Assembly (NCBI GenBank): GCA_949825025.1
Contig: OX463788.1
Coordinates: 27,723,036-27,787,035, forward strand
From: Siphlonurus alternatus
Lineage: Eukaryota; Arthropoda; Insecta; Ephemeroptera; Siphlonuridae
Reading direction: 5' to 3'
Length of the DNA: 64,000 bases
Under the pieces are notes generated by a model that ran no database searches, was not told the origin of the DNA, and was given only the letters and a program-made list of their open reading frames with translations. Within the stretch, counting starts at the first letter, position 1. Each line of letters begins with the position of its first letter. Positions 44,101 through 52,841 of the stretch are shown here, one piece after another. The position numbers were made by a program, and so were the translations under genes.

Positions 44101-45592
44101 CAAGGCACTAACCCTTCTCGCCTCTGCTTGCCCAGGACTACATATTGTAGCTAATGGAGACGTAAACTCATTGGCCATTGCAGAGCGACTTCATCTTGAA
44201 ACTGGCTGCAAAGGTGAGTCCCGTTCACTAAATCTAACATTGATTGATGAAGAGTTATTTACAAGTCCCGATTTAGTTTGTGTCCCTTGACACGAGTTAA
44301 CTGGACTTGCCAAGACACCTCGGGATGTAAGGTGAAGGTAATGAGAAAAATTATTCCTTGCAGAAGGACGATTGTGAAGGTGACAAACGACTTTTGCTGT
44401 AATATGTGGCTACTTTCATCGAGAGGGCGAGTGAAAATGTGAGGATTGTACCGCTGCCTGGAGAGATAGTTTTTAAATTAAAATGGAGGGAATGGTAGAC
44501 TTATAAGGAAGATATTAATTTGAAGTATTGAATACAAGGATTAAGGAAAATTTTCAGGAGTGGCACAGGAAAAATGATGTAACATGTTCCATCATGCCTT
44601 GAGGAAGCCACTAAATCTAACATAAGGTGCCACAACCAGCTGTAATTTTTGCACTAGGCGCTTGATCCTCTAAAGTGGCATAGACCAGGGGTACTTTCTT
44701 CCCTCTTAAATTGGTTGGTATAGGGGAGGAAATGCATGGGCTTTGGGTGGGACCATCTTTTTTTGAAAAATCCCCCCCCCCCCCCCTTCCCCACCTCCTT
44801 CCTTGCCCCTGAAGGTCTGAAGGTGAAGAACCTTTTCTGAACCTTTCTCCTGGCTATACTATCGGTCTTCCATGTCAAAGTGCGTGTTGTGGGGTGAAAA
44901 GAAAATAAATACTAACTTTCTAAAAACTAGAAATTATATTACTGCATTGCTACAACAAAAAATAAATCTATGTATAGAACTGGTAGTGCCACTGAGCAGG
45001 TCGGGTGTTATCAGCACATGGACATGCAATAAAATACCATTTGTGGGTAACTGTAATATAAATATAACACATCAGTTACCCAAAAAGAGTATTATATTGT
45101 TTAAAAAAGAGCTGCCGACATCACAGTTTCTCTTAAGTTCTTCATTTACCTGTGTGATGAAAAAACATTGCTCCCTAGCTACTTATATACAGCTCGCTGC
45201 TGATAACTACATACAGAGTTTTCTTAATTAGCAGGAAATGATTTTTTGTAACTAAATTTTCACTTGTCATGTGAATAGATTAAGTAACATTATGCTATTT
45301 TGACACAGGAGTGATGAGTGCTCGAGGCCTGCTACACAACCCTGCATTGTTTCGAGGTGACTCGCACACTCCTCTGAGCTGCGTCAGTGATTGGGTGCAA
45401 GTGGCTTTGAGTGCCGGCTGTTCCTACACTTGTATGCAGCACCATCTTGAATACATGCTGGATTGGCAGCTCAGTACAGCAGAAAAGCGTCTACTTCACT
45501 CACTTTCTTGCACACCGGCCCTGCTGCACTTTTTGCAAGACACCTTCCCTTTGTACTTTCCACAGTTTCCACATCTCGTTCCGCAGCTGTGA
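29424..45592 (+). CDS. DUS4L: tRNA-dihydrouridine synthase 4-like (complete, 6 exons)
   Basis: FMN- and NADPH-dependent reduction of uridine 20a/20b in the tRNA D-loop. Exons: 29,424-29,512; 34,543-34,664; 35,653-35,728; 36,990-37,169; 44,002-44,213; 45,309-45,592. All junctions are GT-AG and phases agree, giving 963 bases, 320 residues, close to the roughly 317 of human DUS4L. Landmarks: APMVRYSK (about 23-30), TPMIMADSF (FMN side), DLNCGCPQRWAMQEGYGA with catalytic Cys107, KIR (Lys148), VHART (175-179), ANGD (206-209, FMN phosphate), ARG (231-233). No frameshift or missing key residue, so it should be functional. The ATG at 29,424 gives a family-like N-terminus; ATG 29,433 is the alternative. 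Introns total about 15.2 kb and are filled with transposable elements. Confidence 0.93.
29518..29665. repeat. GTATGCATAC-rich palindromic cluster
   Basis: Many overlapping GTATGCATA, TACGTA and CATACGTATG words just inside intron 1 of DUS4L; perhaps a decayed microsatellite. Confidence 0.6.
29685..30883. mobile_element. 1.2 kb GGACATCCC-rich TIR element (intron 1)
   Basis: Ends CCAGTGACCACATGGACAT (left) and ACGTCCATGTGGTCACTGG (right). Both subterminal zones carry multiple GGGGACGTCC/GGACATCCCC words. Interior 29,960-30,720 is AT-rich with a tRNA-like piece. No ORF. Confidence 0.75.
30565..30640 (+). tRNA. tRNA-like B-box sequence
   Basis: GGTCCGAGTTCGATTCCCGA resembles a T-arm and pol III B-box about 50 bases after an AGAGCAATATCC segment. 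The cloverleaf cannot be completed; a tRNA pseudogene or SINE head is more likely than a gene. Confidence 0.3.
31060..31180 (+). pseudogene. LINE RT C-terminal relic (intron 1)
   Basis: The frame LRWFGHVERMDEGQLN is the characteristic C-terminal block of many LINE reverse transcriptases; it reads on to KKEIYR before a stop. The hAT element at 31,188 is inserted just downstream, and lysine/arginine-rich codons resume at 34,185. Confidence 0.6.
31646..31921. mobile_element. TTAA foldback, family 1, copy C
   Basis: TTAA at 31,642-31,645 and 31,922-31,925. TIR GGGTAAGAT-AT-CACGAAACATCGAT. Contains CTCCATGGGAAAGCCCTATA, shared with the loop of copy A. The right TTAA is also the left TTAA of copy D. 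Confidence 0.8.
31926..32291. mobile_element. TTAA foldback, family 2, copy D
   Basis: TTAA at 31,922-31,925 and 32,292-32,295. About 95% like copy B over its whole length, with a near-perfect palindrome and the same GGAGAAATGGAAC loop. Confidence 0.9.
32861..33267. mobile_element. TTAA foldback, family 1, copy E (decayed left end)
   Basis: Right end AACCTTACCCTTAA-like at 33,256-33,271 with TTAA. Arms share GATTAACATGTAAA, GTTTACAACATGTTAATCAA and AAATCTGTC; the loop retains CTCATGGAGAGCGAAACT. The left terminus is degenerate. Confidence 0.65.
33415..33978 (+). repeat. family-S retroposon, copy 2, GAA tail
   Basis: Begins near AAGATGGCGCGCC, a start resembling LINE 5' ends, carries the family-S body and ends with (AGA)n at 33,963-33,979. 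Diverged from copy 1 at 28,860-29,280. Confidence 0.6.
34543..34664 (+). CDS. DUS4L: DUS4L exon 2
   Basis: Follows acceptor TTCTGTTAACAG. Encodes LVRKYNCDLCFTPMIMADSF and the EF-TT segment; donor GTAAGT. Confidence 0.95.
34885..35255 (-). mobile_element. old composite SINE-like copy (intron 2)
   Basis: The left part (34,885-35,065) matches the SINE-like unit at 52,985-53,165 (AATAGCCCATCAC, GGGCAGGT, GGGCACTT-GAA/GAGGTGGGGATG). The right part (35,185-35,255) matches the complement of 61,150-61,215 (GGGTGCAAAG, GTGGGGCTGATGGT). Two modules separate elsewhere are joined here. Confidence 0.65.
35256..35640. other. intron 2 remainder
   Basis: GC content is higher than in neighbouring introns and the text recalls retroposon 3' sequence (AATCTCTTTATTGCGG at about 35,357), but no partner was found. 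Confidence 0.35.
35653..35728 (+). CDS. DUS4L: DUS4L exon 3
   Basis: 76 bases after acceptor TTTTTTCAG, encoding DRPLITQFAANNVEDFVAAA, the Q-FAAN block of DUS4-type enzymes; donor GTAAGT. Confidence 0.95.
36087..36119. repeat. poly-T tract
   Basis: A T homopolymer of more than 30 bases in intron 3, just upstream of the RT relic. Confidence 0.95.
36264..36890 (+). pseudogene. LINE reverse transcriptase relic (intron 3)
   Basis: Broken frames read VYFYDLSKAFDS (motif A), GKIALDWITSYLTERTKRV, EGVPQGSVLGPTLFN (motif B), then after a frame change ILYADDSN (catalytic motif) and KFLGLTIN. Jockey/CR1-type RT. Frameshifts and absent 5' and 3' parts make it dead. Confidence 0.8.
36990..37169 (+). CDS. 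DUS4L: DUS4L exon 4 (catalytic)
   Basis: Encodes DLNCGCPQRWAMQEGYGA with the catalytic Cys and the VSVKIRL strand. Acceptor ATCCTGCAG, donor GTGAGT. Confidence 0.97.
37679..38012 (+). mobile_element. 5S rRNA-derived SINE, copy 2 (intron 4)
   Basis: Head (to about 37,765) has GGTCTCATCAGATCACCAAA, AGTCAAGCAACGCCGAGC and TTAGTAGTTGGATGGGTGAC, the 5S internal promoter region. The body runs to GGGATTTCAAA and meets an (AT)n tract. Same element as 3309-3668. Confidence 0.88.
38016..38080. repeat. AT microsatellite
   Basis: About 65 bases of AT between the 5S SINE and the giant palindrome. Confidence 0.97.
38088..41118. mobile_element. 3 kb giant palindrome of 140 bp repeats (intron 4)
   Basis: Ends TACAGAGTGTTCCACAATTC and its complement at 41,099-41,118. 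The outer 330 bases of each arm are unique and nearly identical inverted copies; inward lie about 7-8 tandem units per arm. The period is about 140 bp, as CCCATAGAGGCATATCAATT recurs at 40,293, 40,432 and 40,573. Units carry GGGGTCA-TGACCC. The centre (39,440-39,780) is non-repetitive. Lies in AT repeats, so a TA duplication cannot be confirmed. ORFs within are repeat artefacts. Confidence 0.9.
41117..41143. repeat. AT microsatellite
   Basis: Short (AT)n directly after the palindrome. Confidence 0.9.
41668..41714 (-). ncRNA. hammerhead-like motif, minus Penelope copy
   Basis: The same core as in the plus copy, unchanged: CTGAAGA, GCATC/GATGC stem, GAAACGTT, on the minus strand. Conservation in both arms reflects recent duplication, not independent constraint. 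Confidence 0.5.
41866..42710 (-). CDS. Penelope-like GIY-YIG endonuclease, minus copy
   Basis: C-terminal part of a Penelope-like polyprotein. It starts in the RT-endonuclease connector (ITFRQPPNLRRLLSH), has a CxxC pair (KCQTC), then the GIY-YIG nuclease: AIYMLEC (GIY strand), FYIGLT (YIG strand), conserved Arg and His in RMSGHRSDVRHH, and a final W-LAYEN segment before LNLR stop. The RT is missing, so the copy is 5' truncated. The open frame extends to 42,735, but the last few codons come from the other copy. Confidence 0.85.
42720..43362 (+). CDS. Penelope-like GIY-YIG endonuclease, plus copy
   Basis: Same domain as the minus copy, shorter at the 5' end. Homology begins at 42,711; upstream codons in the frame are antisense to the minus copy. 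Differences from the minus copy include Thr for Pro before AITF and Glu for Lys before LAYEN, both compatible with function. The stop is at 43,360-43,362, followed by a C-rich 3' UTR. Confidence 0.85.
43514..43560 (+). ncRNA. hammerhead-like motif, plus Penelope copy
   Basis: TTGTGA, then CTGAAGA (43,522-43,528), an extra A, stem II GCATC-tccac-GATGC (43,530-43,544), GAA-ACGT-T (43,545-43,552), TCAAAA. TTGTGA can pair with TCAAAA, with one mismatch, as stem I. Stem III is only AC/GU. Penelope-like elements are known to carry minimal type I hammerheads near their termini. The extra A at the stem II base and tiny stem III make self-cleavage uncertain. Confidence 0.5.
43830..43945. repeat. GCTCATTATTGC module copy (intron 4)
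   Basis: TAGGAGGTAGCTCATTATTG, AAGCAGATAACTCATTATTC and CGGACGAGGGACGATATATA match the modules at 8875-9062 and 11,040-11,215. It ends only about 55 bases before exon 5. Confidence 0.6.
44002..44213 (+). CDS. DUS4L: DUS4L exon 5
   Basis: Encodes the VSVHARTPAERKQP and IVANGDVNS blocks. Acceptor GGGGTTTACAG, donor GTGAGT. Confidence 0.97.
44232..44612 (+). repeat. interspersed repeat family Q, copy 2 (intron 5)
   Basis: Collinear with 6960-7405, including GAAGGACGATTGTGAAGGTG and GCACAGGAAAAATGATGTAA; starts 19 bases after the exon 5 donor. Confidence 0.75.
44613..45308. other. intron 5 remainder
   Basis: Contains a C homopolymer (about 44,768-44,785) and an unremarkable 119-codon ORF (44,872-45,231) of AT-rich composition without recognisable domain. 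Confidence 0.4.
45309..45592 (+). CDS. DUS4L: DUS4L exon 6 (terminal)
   Basis: Begins GVMSARGLLHNPALF, the FMN-site loop, and continues through the C-terminal helical domain to TGA at 45,590-45,592. Confidence 0.97.
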
Positions 45593-45660
45593 TACATTGC
45601 CTTTGTCTTCAATTATCTATTTTCTAATTCTAAAGAACAGGAAGCAAAATTTTTCTTAAA

Positions 45661-46290
45661 GATGTACCATAGTGAATACTTTTTTTACATATTCGGTACA
45701 TATGAATTATTTTGGTATCCCTGTGGCTCAATATTTTCGGACAATGCCTAGTTAATTTACAAATAATTATTTAATAAATACTGTAGATTGAGTCCTGTGG
45801 CGTTTGGCTCGATTCAAGCCGGTGCGGGCTTGCAACAGTCAGTGGCCAATAAGAAGTAAGACAATCGCGTAGTGTAAGAACGCCTTCGTGAGAGCTCGTC
45901 GAAACGCTCAAAGAGAGAGAAAATATCTCTATATATATAATCATTTATAATCTAATGAAGTATAATATATACACACGACTTTGTAAAAGAGAACATAAGA
46001 AAGTAATACAATGAATATTCCACATGTTGAACTATCTTTCTCTCTTTCTACAAGTGCTCCAACGAGCTCTCACAAAAGTGTTCCGACACTTCGTGATTGT
46101 CTTACTTCTTCTTGGCCGCTGACTGTTGCAAACCCGTGCCGGCTTGCATCGAGCCAACCTCCACAGTTCTCAATCTTTTTGTTAAATAATTAATTGTAAA
46201 TTAACTAGCATTTTTCCGAAAATTTTGAGCCACAGGGATACCAAAATAATTCATATGTAAAAAAAATGTTCATTTTGGTACACCTTTAAA
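45661..46290. mobile_element. 630 bp foldback element after DUS4L
   Basis: Arms pair over most of their length: TACATATGAATTATTTTGGT, TCCCTGTGGCTCAA, AACAGTCAG-GGCC, AAGTAAGACAATC and GAGAGCTCGT each have complements between 46,030 and 46,260. Termini near GATGTACCA / TGGTACACC. Confidence 0.75.
45773..45778 (+). promoter_or_regulatory. DUS4L: candidate DUS4L polyadenylation signal
   Basis: AATAAA 181 bases after the stop. It lies inside the left arm of a foldback element (45,661-46,290), so the 3' end of the transcript may be supplied by a transposon. Confidence 0.4.
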
Positions 46291-46641
46291 ACTTTAAAAT
46301 ATTGCTCAAATGTAGTAAAATGTCACAATAACATTTTTAATTATTGTTATTATTAAAAAGAAGTATTTTCTGTCAAGCAAAATAATTATTATGTGATGTG
46401 CATTTATAATTTGTTAATTTTATTTTACATCATATGTACACTTTTTTTGTGTGTTGAATAAAAAAGACATATCAAATAATTATTAAACTCAAAAAAATTG
46501 ATTGTCTTCCTTTTATTTTATTTCATTTTTTTATTTTTCAATAAAACTTTATTTATATTTTTAATTGATACTGATTTTAATTTGTTCATAAAATAAGCCT
46601 GGCCCAAACTTTTTCCCCTCGTTGCATTCGGGGGGGGGGGA

Positions 46642-46714
<73 letters not shown>

Positions 46715-47480
46715 GTACGAAAACTGGAATCCAGCATATTCTTCGGAATTTCAGTTTCACACTTCTTTTATTTTTTTTAATTTATTCACATTAAATATCA
46801 GTTGATACATTAATTGTCCTTTGCCAGCTAGGATGATTTGAAGAAGAAAAAAAATCTATACAACTAAAATATAAGATTTTTTTATAATTATAATAATTAT
46901 ATATAGATATTGATGGTGCCACAACAATTCTAACTAATGAAGTTTACGGAGTTTACCACAATTCTTAAATTGACTTTTAGCCAAAGCATGAAGGTTCCAC
47001 AATGACTTAAGTTTTTACCGTACGTGTAATGACCAAAGAACTAACAAAGATATATAATGGCAGCGTTGTATATAGTACCATCAATTACTGATGTATATGG
47101 TATTATAGTATATCTAACGATGGTGTTACTAAATATTTATTTATTTGTGTTAAATACCATTTTTGGTGCATTGTGACTACATATACTACTTGTAATATAA
47201 TTAAATTTAGCTGAATAAAGAACATAATATATATATATAAATATATATTATGTTTTTAAGGAATGTGTATAAGATTGACGATTTTTTCAAGAAAGACTGA
47301 ATATTTATTAAAATTGTAAAGTGCTTTGTAATTAATGATGTATTGTTGACTTGTCTTTAAGAAAGATTAAAAAATTGAATTTTGAAGAATGAATGAATAT
47401 ATTATATATATAATACTGACATCAATACAATACATATAGAACCATAAACAAATTCAATTTTTACAATTTTATTTTAGGAG
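46291..47480. other. intergenic AT-rich DNA with GA microsatellite
   Basis: (GA)n at 46,646-46,710 preceded by a G run; AATAAA words but no exon seen. The rest is AT-rich without clear structure. Confidence 0.5.
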
Positions 47481-47485
47481 TATTG

Positions 47486-48660
47486 ACCTCAATTTCTTTT
47501 TATTGCAGAAATGGTAGAGGGTGTGCAAAGTTATGCTACTCTGATTTTTTTTTTTTTTTTTTTTTTTCTTATATATTCTTTAGAATCCGGGAACTATTTT
47601 TGAAAAATTATTGAATGTTCAGAGAAAGTGACCCCTCTGAAATACGCTTCTCTTAATAAAAAAAATAGGACCTAAAAGGGGCATATGGTTCAAATTAACC
47701 CTACCTTGACAAAAGCGACAAAAGTTTTTAGCATATTTTAATAACAACTGAAAATACATATTTAATTCATTAATTTATACTAATAAAAGCATAATAAATT
47801 TATTTTCATTGATATCATTAATAAATATTAATAGTCATTAGGTTTAGCTCATGTTCGTTCCAAAATATCAAAATTGTATAAGGTTACATAATTTATACTT
47901 TATATAGTTAAATCTACTAGATTCTATCACTAAGAGGTGTGTCCTATAGTGGTAAAAGCTTCTGACTTCTAATCCAATATATGGTCCTAGATTCGAATCC
48001 CAATGAAGCCCGTTTTTTAAGCAATTTTTTTGCTATTCTCTGTTTTTGCATGGTAGCTTCATTGTAATGGTTAAAAACGTTTTTTAATTGCCAATTAACA
48101 CAATTGCTATGTTATCCCAAAAATAAAAAATATTTAATTCTAATAATTAATCTAATTAGAAATTAATAAGACTTATTAAGATCTAATTAGAAAATTTAAT
48201 AAGATTTAATAAGATCTAGTTGAATCTTATTGCCAAAACTGAACTAGTTCTCATTGAAAATTCTAATTAGATTTTTCAATAAGAAATTTGCAATAGGGAT
48301 ATTCTTTAGAATCCGGGAACTATTTTTGAAAAATTATTGAAAGTTCAGAGAAAGTGACGCCTCTGAAATACGCTTCTCTTAATAAAAAAAATAGGACCTA
48401 AAAGGGGCATAGGTTCAAATTAACCCTACCTTGACAAAAGCGACAAAAGTTTTTAGCAATATTATGCATGTTTTGTTGTGTGTTTCGTCGGATTCATATT
48501 GACATGAGACATGATCTATATTATACTAATGTAATCTACAGATTGAAATAATATAATTCTATTCTATAATAGTTCCCGCCATCATGGGCTCTACAAAATC
48601 TGAAAAAAAAAAAAAATCAGTGGCATATAACTTTACACCCTCTCCATTTTTGCATTAAAA
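47486..48660. mobile_element. MITE with internal duplication and tRNA-like insert
   Basis: The left arm (TTTTATTGCAGAAATGGTAG, AAAGTTATGCTACTCTGAT) pairs with 48,596-48,655 and matches the 52,168-52,484 MITE. Inside, 161 bases (47,573-47,733) are repeated almost exactly at 48,299-48,458 in direct orientation, bracketing 565 bases of other DNA. Confidence 0.7.
47935..48013 (+). tRNA. tRNA-like sequence (pseudogene)
   Basis: TATAGTGGTAAAAGC resembles a D-arm/A-box, CTTCTAA could be an anticodon loop, and GGTCCTAGATTCGAATCCC a T-arm/B-box, with spacing right for a tRNA. The acceptor stem does not pair, so it is probably not functional. Confidence 0.4.
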
Positions 48661-49496
48661 AGTTCCAGGTCGATATATATACTTTGTTATGGAGATTTTA
48701 TTAATGGCAGCGCCTGTGTGTTATTTCAAAATCTAACGAGTTCGTATAATATTTTCTAAGAAAAATAATAGTTCAAATCGTATCGAATTCTATAACGAAC
48801 CGAATTAAGATCCAAAAGAATTCTATCTCACATAGGTTCCCCAGAAGGAAAAAAAAATATATATAAATAAAAAATGGAGAAAACGCATAGCTACGGCCCT
48901 TTACCTGAAAAACACCCTCCATTAACTTGAAAAAAATACACCGGTGATCCCATTGGGTGGTATGAAAAATATGGCTATAGTTCGCGAGCTTTAACAAAAA
49001 AATTTTTAAACACAACATATTGTAATTATGTTCTAGAATCCTTCTCCCCTTCAAAAAATAAAGAAAAACTTATGAAAATTATTAACTATTATACGTTTAA
49101 CTATACCTGTTATACGTGTTAAAACATCCTAGTTAAACGTGGTTAAGCTAAACATGGTTAGAAACCTGGCTAACTGCTTCGTGAATCGCAATAACCATGG
49201 AAAATTTTCTTGATTTTTTGATGTAACAGTATTTCTTGAACGCTTTTTGCTTTTTGTTAAAGCTCAAGTCCTGGAACATTCATATATTATATATATTATG
49301 TCTATATTTTTTTCATAACATTTATAACAATCTTTAGCATATCTAATAATGCAGTACATTTTTTTCGAAGTGATTCGAAGTGAATTAATGAGGATGTTTG
49401 TCAGGTATAAAAGCCTTATGTTTTTAATCGCATGATCGATTCTCTCTGATTTTGGAATTTTTCAATAGAACCTAGATATAATATAATATATTATAT
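48661..49496. other. unassigned AT-rich intergenic DNA
   Basis: No gene or repeat partner seen; short TTAAACGTGG-like words recur near 49,130-49,160. Confidence 0.35.
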
Positions 49497-49499
49497 GTA

Positions 49500-49760
49500 A
49501 GACATTGGAATTTTTTGGGTTTTGATTTCATATGGATTTAAAAAATACCTACGCAATCAACTCTTTAATTAAATTTTCAAACAATTTTTTTTACGGGGTC
49601 GTTTTTCCGGAAAAAAATCTTGATTTTTTTTTGTGGGTTAATTCCCATTTTGAGGATATTCAAGATTATTTTCAGAAAAAACGGCCTCGTAAAATTATAT
49701 ACATATTTTGAAAATCCATTAGAGAATTCATCAATGGATTATTTTATAGGCATTTTTTAA
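49500..49760. repeat. diverged foldback
   Basis: TTTACGGGGTCGTTTTTCCG is mirrored with mismatches by the AAACGGCCTCGTAAAA stretch, and ATTTAAAAAATACCTA by TAGGCATTTTTTAAAT. Confidence 0.45.
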
Positions 49761-50398
49761 ATGGTACCATAGTTCGGACCAAGTTTGAGTAAAACACTGT
49801 TTTCATTTCCATAAAGCTGCACGTTAAAGACCTCCGAAACACCAATTTTGGGAATTTTTTGTGGTGAAGCTATTTGAGATGGAATTCTTTTTTTTCATTT
49901 CTTAATTTATAGAGAAGCTATTTTTATTATAGAAAATAAAATGTTAAAAAAAAAAAGCGATCGCTCACTCCACTTTAATATCAATGAACATGCATTCATT
50001 ATTTTTATTGTAATTTTTTAATTGCATGAGGCTCTGAAGTTATATAGGCATATATATTAAAGCCATCGGTTTCCTAACTATGGGTAGTAATTTTGATTTT
50101 GCATTCGCATATATATGAGACAAATATGCTAGAGAGACCGCAGCATATAATTAACATGTATTTTACATAATTATTGAAACTAATCTTTACCTCTGCGCGC
50201 CTTTTTGTATTATAATCCCAGATTTTATTACCTGCATATAATTAGTATATATTATGTGCATGACCCTATATGATAAAAATAGCTAGAGTAACTAGCTTCA
50301 GCTGTCGTTATACATTTTTATTAAATTGTTTCATAATCATGTCAAACTTAAAATATTTTAACAAAAAATAGTCACCATGGCACCCCCCACCTTCTCAA
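49761..50398. other. unassigned intergenic DNA
   Basis: AT-rich with no supported feature. Confidence 0.35.
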
Positions 50399-50875
50399 CA
50401 GGCGCGGATCCAGGGAGAGGGGCTAGGGGGCTGCAGTCCCCCGAAATGTTTGATTTAACATGGGCAATAAAAGCATTTCCTCCTACTCCATTTTTTCTTA
50501 ACATATAGAGGCTTCAAGTCAGCTGATTTTTCGGTGATCCCACCCGCTATACCAAACCTATGTAAAAAAAAACGTGAATTCGTTTTTTCACCAAGAATAA
50601 GATTTTCAGGGATAATTCCTTTACGGAACTTTGGTCCAAACTGAAAAATAAAGAAGATAATTCGAGATTTAGATTTTTTACTTGATTTATAACCGAGAAA
50701 AGTTAAAAAAACACTTTGCTTCATTTTCAAGTGCAAGATGGACCTTAGCGACAAACAGTTGCGCAGCGAAAGCGCATCACTTGAAGCCTCCATTGACCTT
50801 ATGGAGAAAGCCCTCCCCCCCCCCCTCCTCTCGACTCCATTTTTTTTTTTTTTTTTTTTTCTATATCCGCGCCTG
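50399..50875. mobile_element. hAT-like MITE, CAGGCGCGGAT ends
   Basis: Ends CAGGCGCGGATCCAG and CTATATCCGCGCCTG. The CAGG-GCGGAT start is a common animal hAT terminus. CTTCTCA occurs just before the left end and two bases after the right end, a near-match to an 8 bp duplication. The right end is preceded by a 22-base T run. Overlapping ORFs are not conserved-looking. Confidence 0.65.
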
Positions 50876-50885
50876 CGCTTCTCAG

Positions 50886-51460
50886 ATCGAGGTGCAATGC
50901 CCGCCGCCCGCCTAGTAGGTGCGCTTGACATCATAAAAGCCTCACTTTAATTTGCCCGGCGTGCATGTTTTTTTGAATGTCAACTGCTGGAACTCCTATT
51001 ATAGACCTTGACTATATTTTTTAAATTTTTTTAGTGCAGCAAAAAAATATGTTTGACATATTTAACTTATAAAAATATAAACTAAAACCGTTTCCCTCCT
51101 TATTTTTAGTAAATTTTGTTGAAATTATGTTGTTTTTAAAAAAATGAAGAATGCAACAATCGTCACACTTACTCACACTCTTGTTTAACTTGTTTTATTG
51201 TTATCATAAAACGATATCCAATTATATTATTATGCGCATGCATTATTATATTTATTTCATATTCCTTTTATTTTGTACTTAAATCAATAACATTTCATGT
51301 CCTTTAATTATTAATTATTTTTTTTATTTGAATTCCCTTATATATAAGATCATTTTTTATTAAAATTATAATGTGCGCGCGTGAAATAAAAATAATAAAT
51401 TCCTTTTGTTCAATAATTTGCAATTAAGCAATAAATTCAACCAGAATCAGCCACAGATCA

Positions 51461-51518
<58 letters not shown>

Positions 51519-52160
51519 GTTTTTCCAGGTATAGCCTCCATGCGCGCCGCCATAACGTACGTACAGCAGATGCGCACAGTGTTATTTAAGTGGAGAATAT
51601 AAAATTGAATAAATGTCTTAAAAATTGATGTAAGATTAAATGGAAAATTTTAGTGTGATGAGTAAAGAAACTTTTAATAATCCCCCCGCAAGGCGCAAAT
51701 TTCTCCCCTTTTCTTTTTTTCTTTTATTAGGAATTTCTTTACCTGCTTACGGGCTTTCGCTAGGCCTTACGTATATTTAATGGCTGCATATGAAAAACAG
51801 CTGAGGCAGAGCTGAGTAGAAGGGACGAACATCGTCTATACCATAGAGTTAAGGTCTATACTGTCTATATATAGGAATCATTGGAGGCCAAATTTGTTTG
51901 ATCTAATTCTTCCTGGAATTTATATACTGCTTAAATTCATATAATATCATGGTAGTTTGTCATTCTCTACTCTGTAGAATTTGCATAGATCGTGATTGCC
52001 GATCTGTTTTCTACATTTTTTTCGAACTACATTTTATATTACGATGATAATGTATTTATGTATCACATACATAATATGTACAAACTATATACATGAAACT
52101 TTTAAAAATGGTAAACAATAAGGTTTACCTATAAAATATAATAGGGATTGAAACTTCATG
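50886..52160. other. intergenic AT-rich DNA with AT microsatellite
   Basis: (AT)n at 51,466-51,517 followed by a GC-richer, CpG-bearing patch (51,525-51,585). A 25-codon open stretch after TTTTTCCAG at 51,529 is too short to support. Confidence 0.4.
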
Positions 52161-52167
52161 AATATGA

Positions 52168-52484
52168 GAGTATTATCCTCAAATTTTTTTATTGCAGAAA
52201 TGGATAGAGGGTGCAAAGTTATGCTACCCTGATTTTTTTTAGATATTTTAGAGCCCGGGAACTATTTTTAAAAAAATTATTGAAAGTCCTTTTCGTGACG
52301 TCAATAGACGCCGCTCCTTAAGAAAAAGATAGGACTTGCCACCGCGTGACGTCACAAAAAGGACTTTCAATATAATTTTTTAAAAATAGTTCCAGGTCTC
52401 AAAAAAATCTGAAAAAAATCAGGGTAGCATAACTTTGCACCCTCTATCCATTTCTGCAATAAAAAAAATTGAGGACAATACTCC
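52168..52484. mobile_element. 317 bp foldback MITE
   Basis: TIR AGTATTATCCTCAAATTTTT; arms of about 150 bases with ATTGCAGAAATGGATAGAGG, AAAGTTATGCTACCCTGATT and their complements. The centre has TGACGTCA-type words. Same family as 47,486-48,660 but with a different centre. Confidence 0.85.
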
Positions 52485-52841
52485 ATTGAATTCCTTTGTG
52501 ATCTAAATTTTCTATAAAGGGGTCGGGGGACGCGGAGGTAAAAAATAATAATATTAATAATAATAAAAATGAATAAGCTCACGTACAGGAAAAAATAACA
52601 GTATTGTAGATACAAATTGTATGTAAACACAAGCTGATTGATTTATTATATTGAAGCAAATTATAAAAGTAACATAAATGCGACTAAAATCCTATATAAA
52701 AACTATATGTGATTATTGTAATGCTTAAGATTATATCAATTTCAGCATATATGAGCATAATTAAATCTTTTTTTACTATATTTCAAAATTTCAAATATAA
52801 ATGTGACTGTAAAACATATTGATGATTGCTATATAATATAT

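Noticed and set aside
44872..45231. 119-codon ORF in DUS4L intron 5
   Set aside because: AT-biased composition and no family resemblance; lies between two firmly placed exons of DUS4L.
27208..48013. Three tRNA-like sequences as functional tRNA genes (27,208-27,281; 30,565-30,640; 47,935-48,013)
   Set aside because: T-arms are good but acceptor or anticodon stems do not pair fully; kept only as tRNA-like repeats.
50455..50950. Overlapping ORFs on both strands around 50.5-50.9 kb
   Set aside because: They cover a hAT-like MITE with C and T homopolymers and show no conserved domain.
51528..51600. Short open stretch after TTTTTCCAG
   Set aside because: Only about 25 codons, no homologue recognised, no companion exon.
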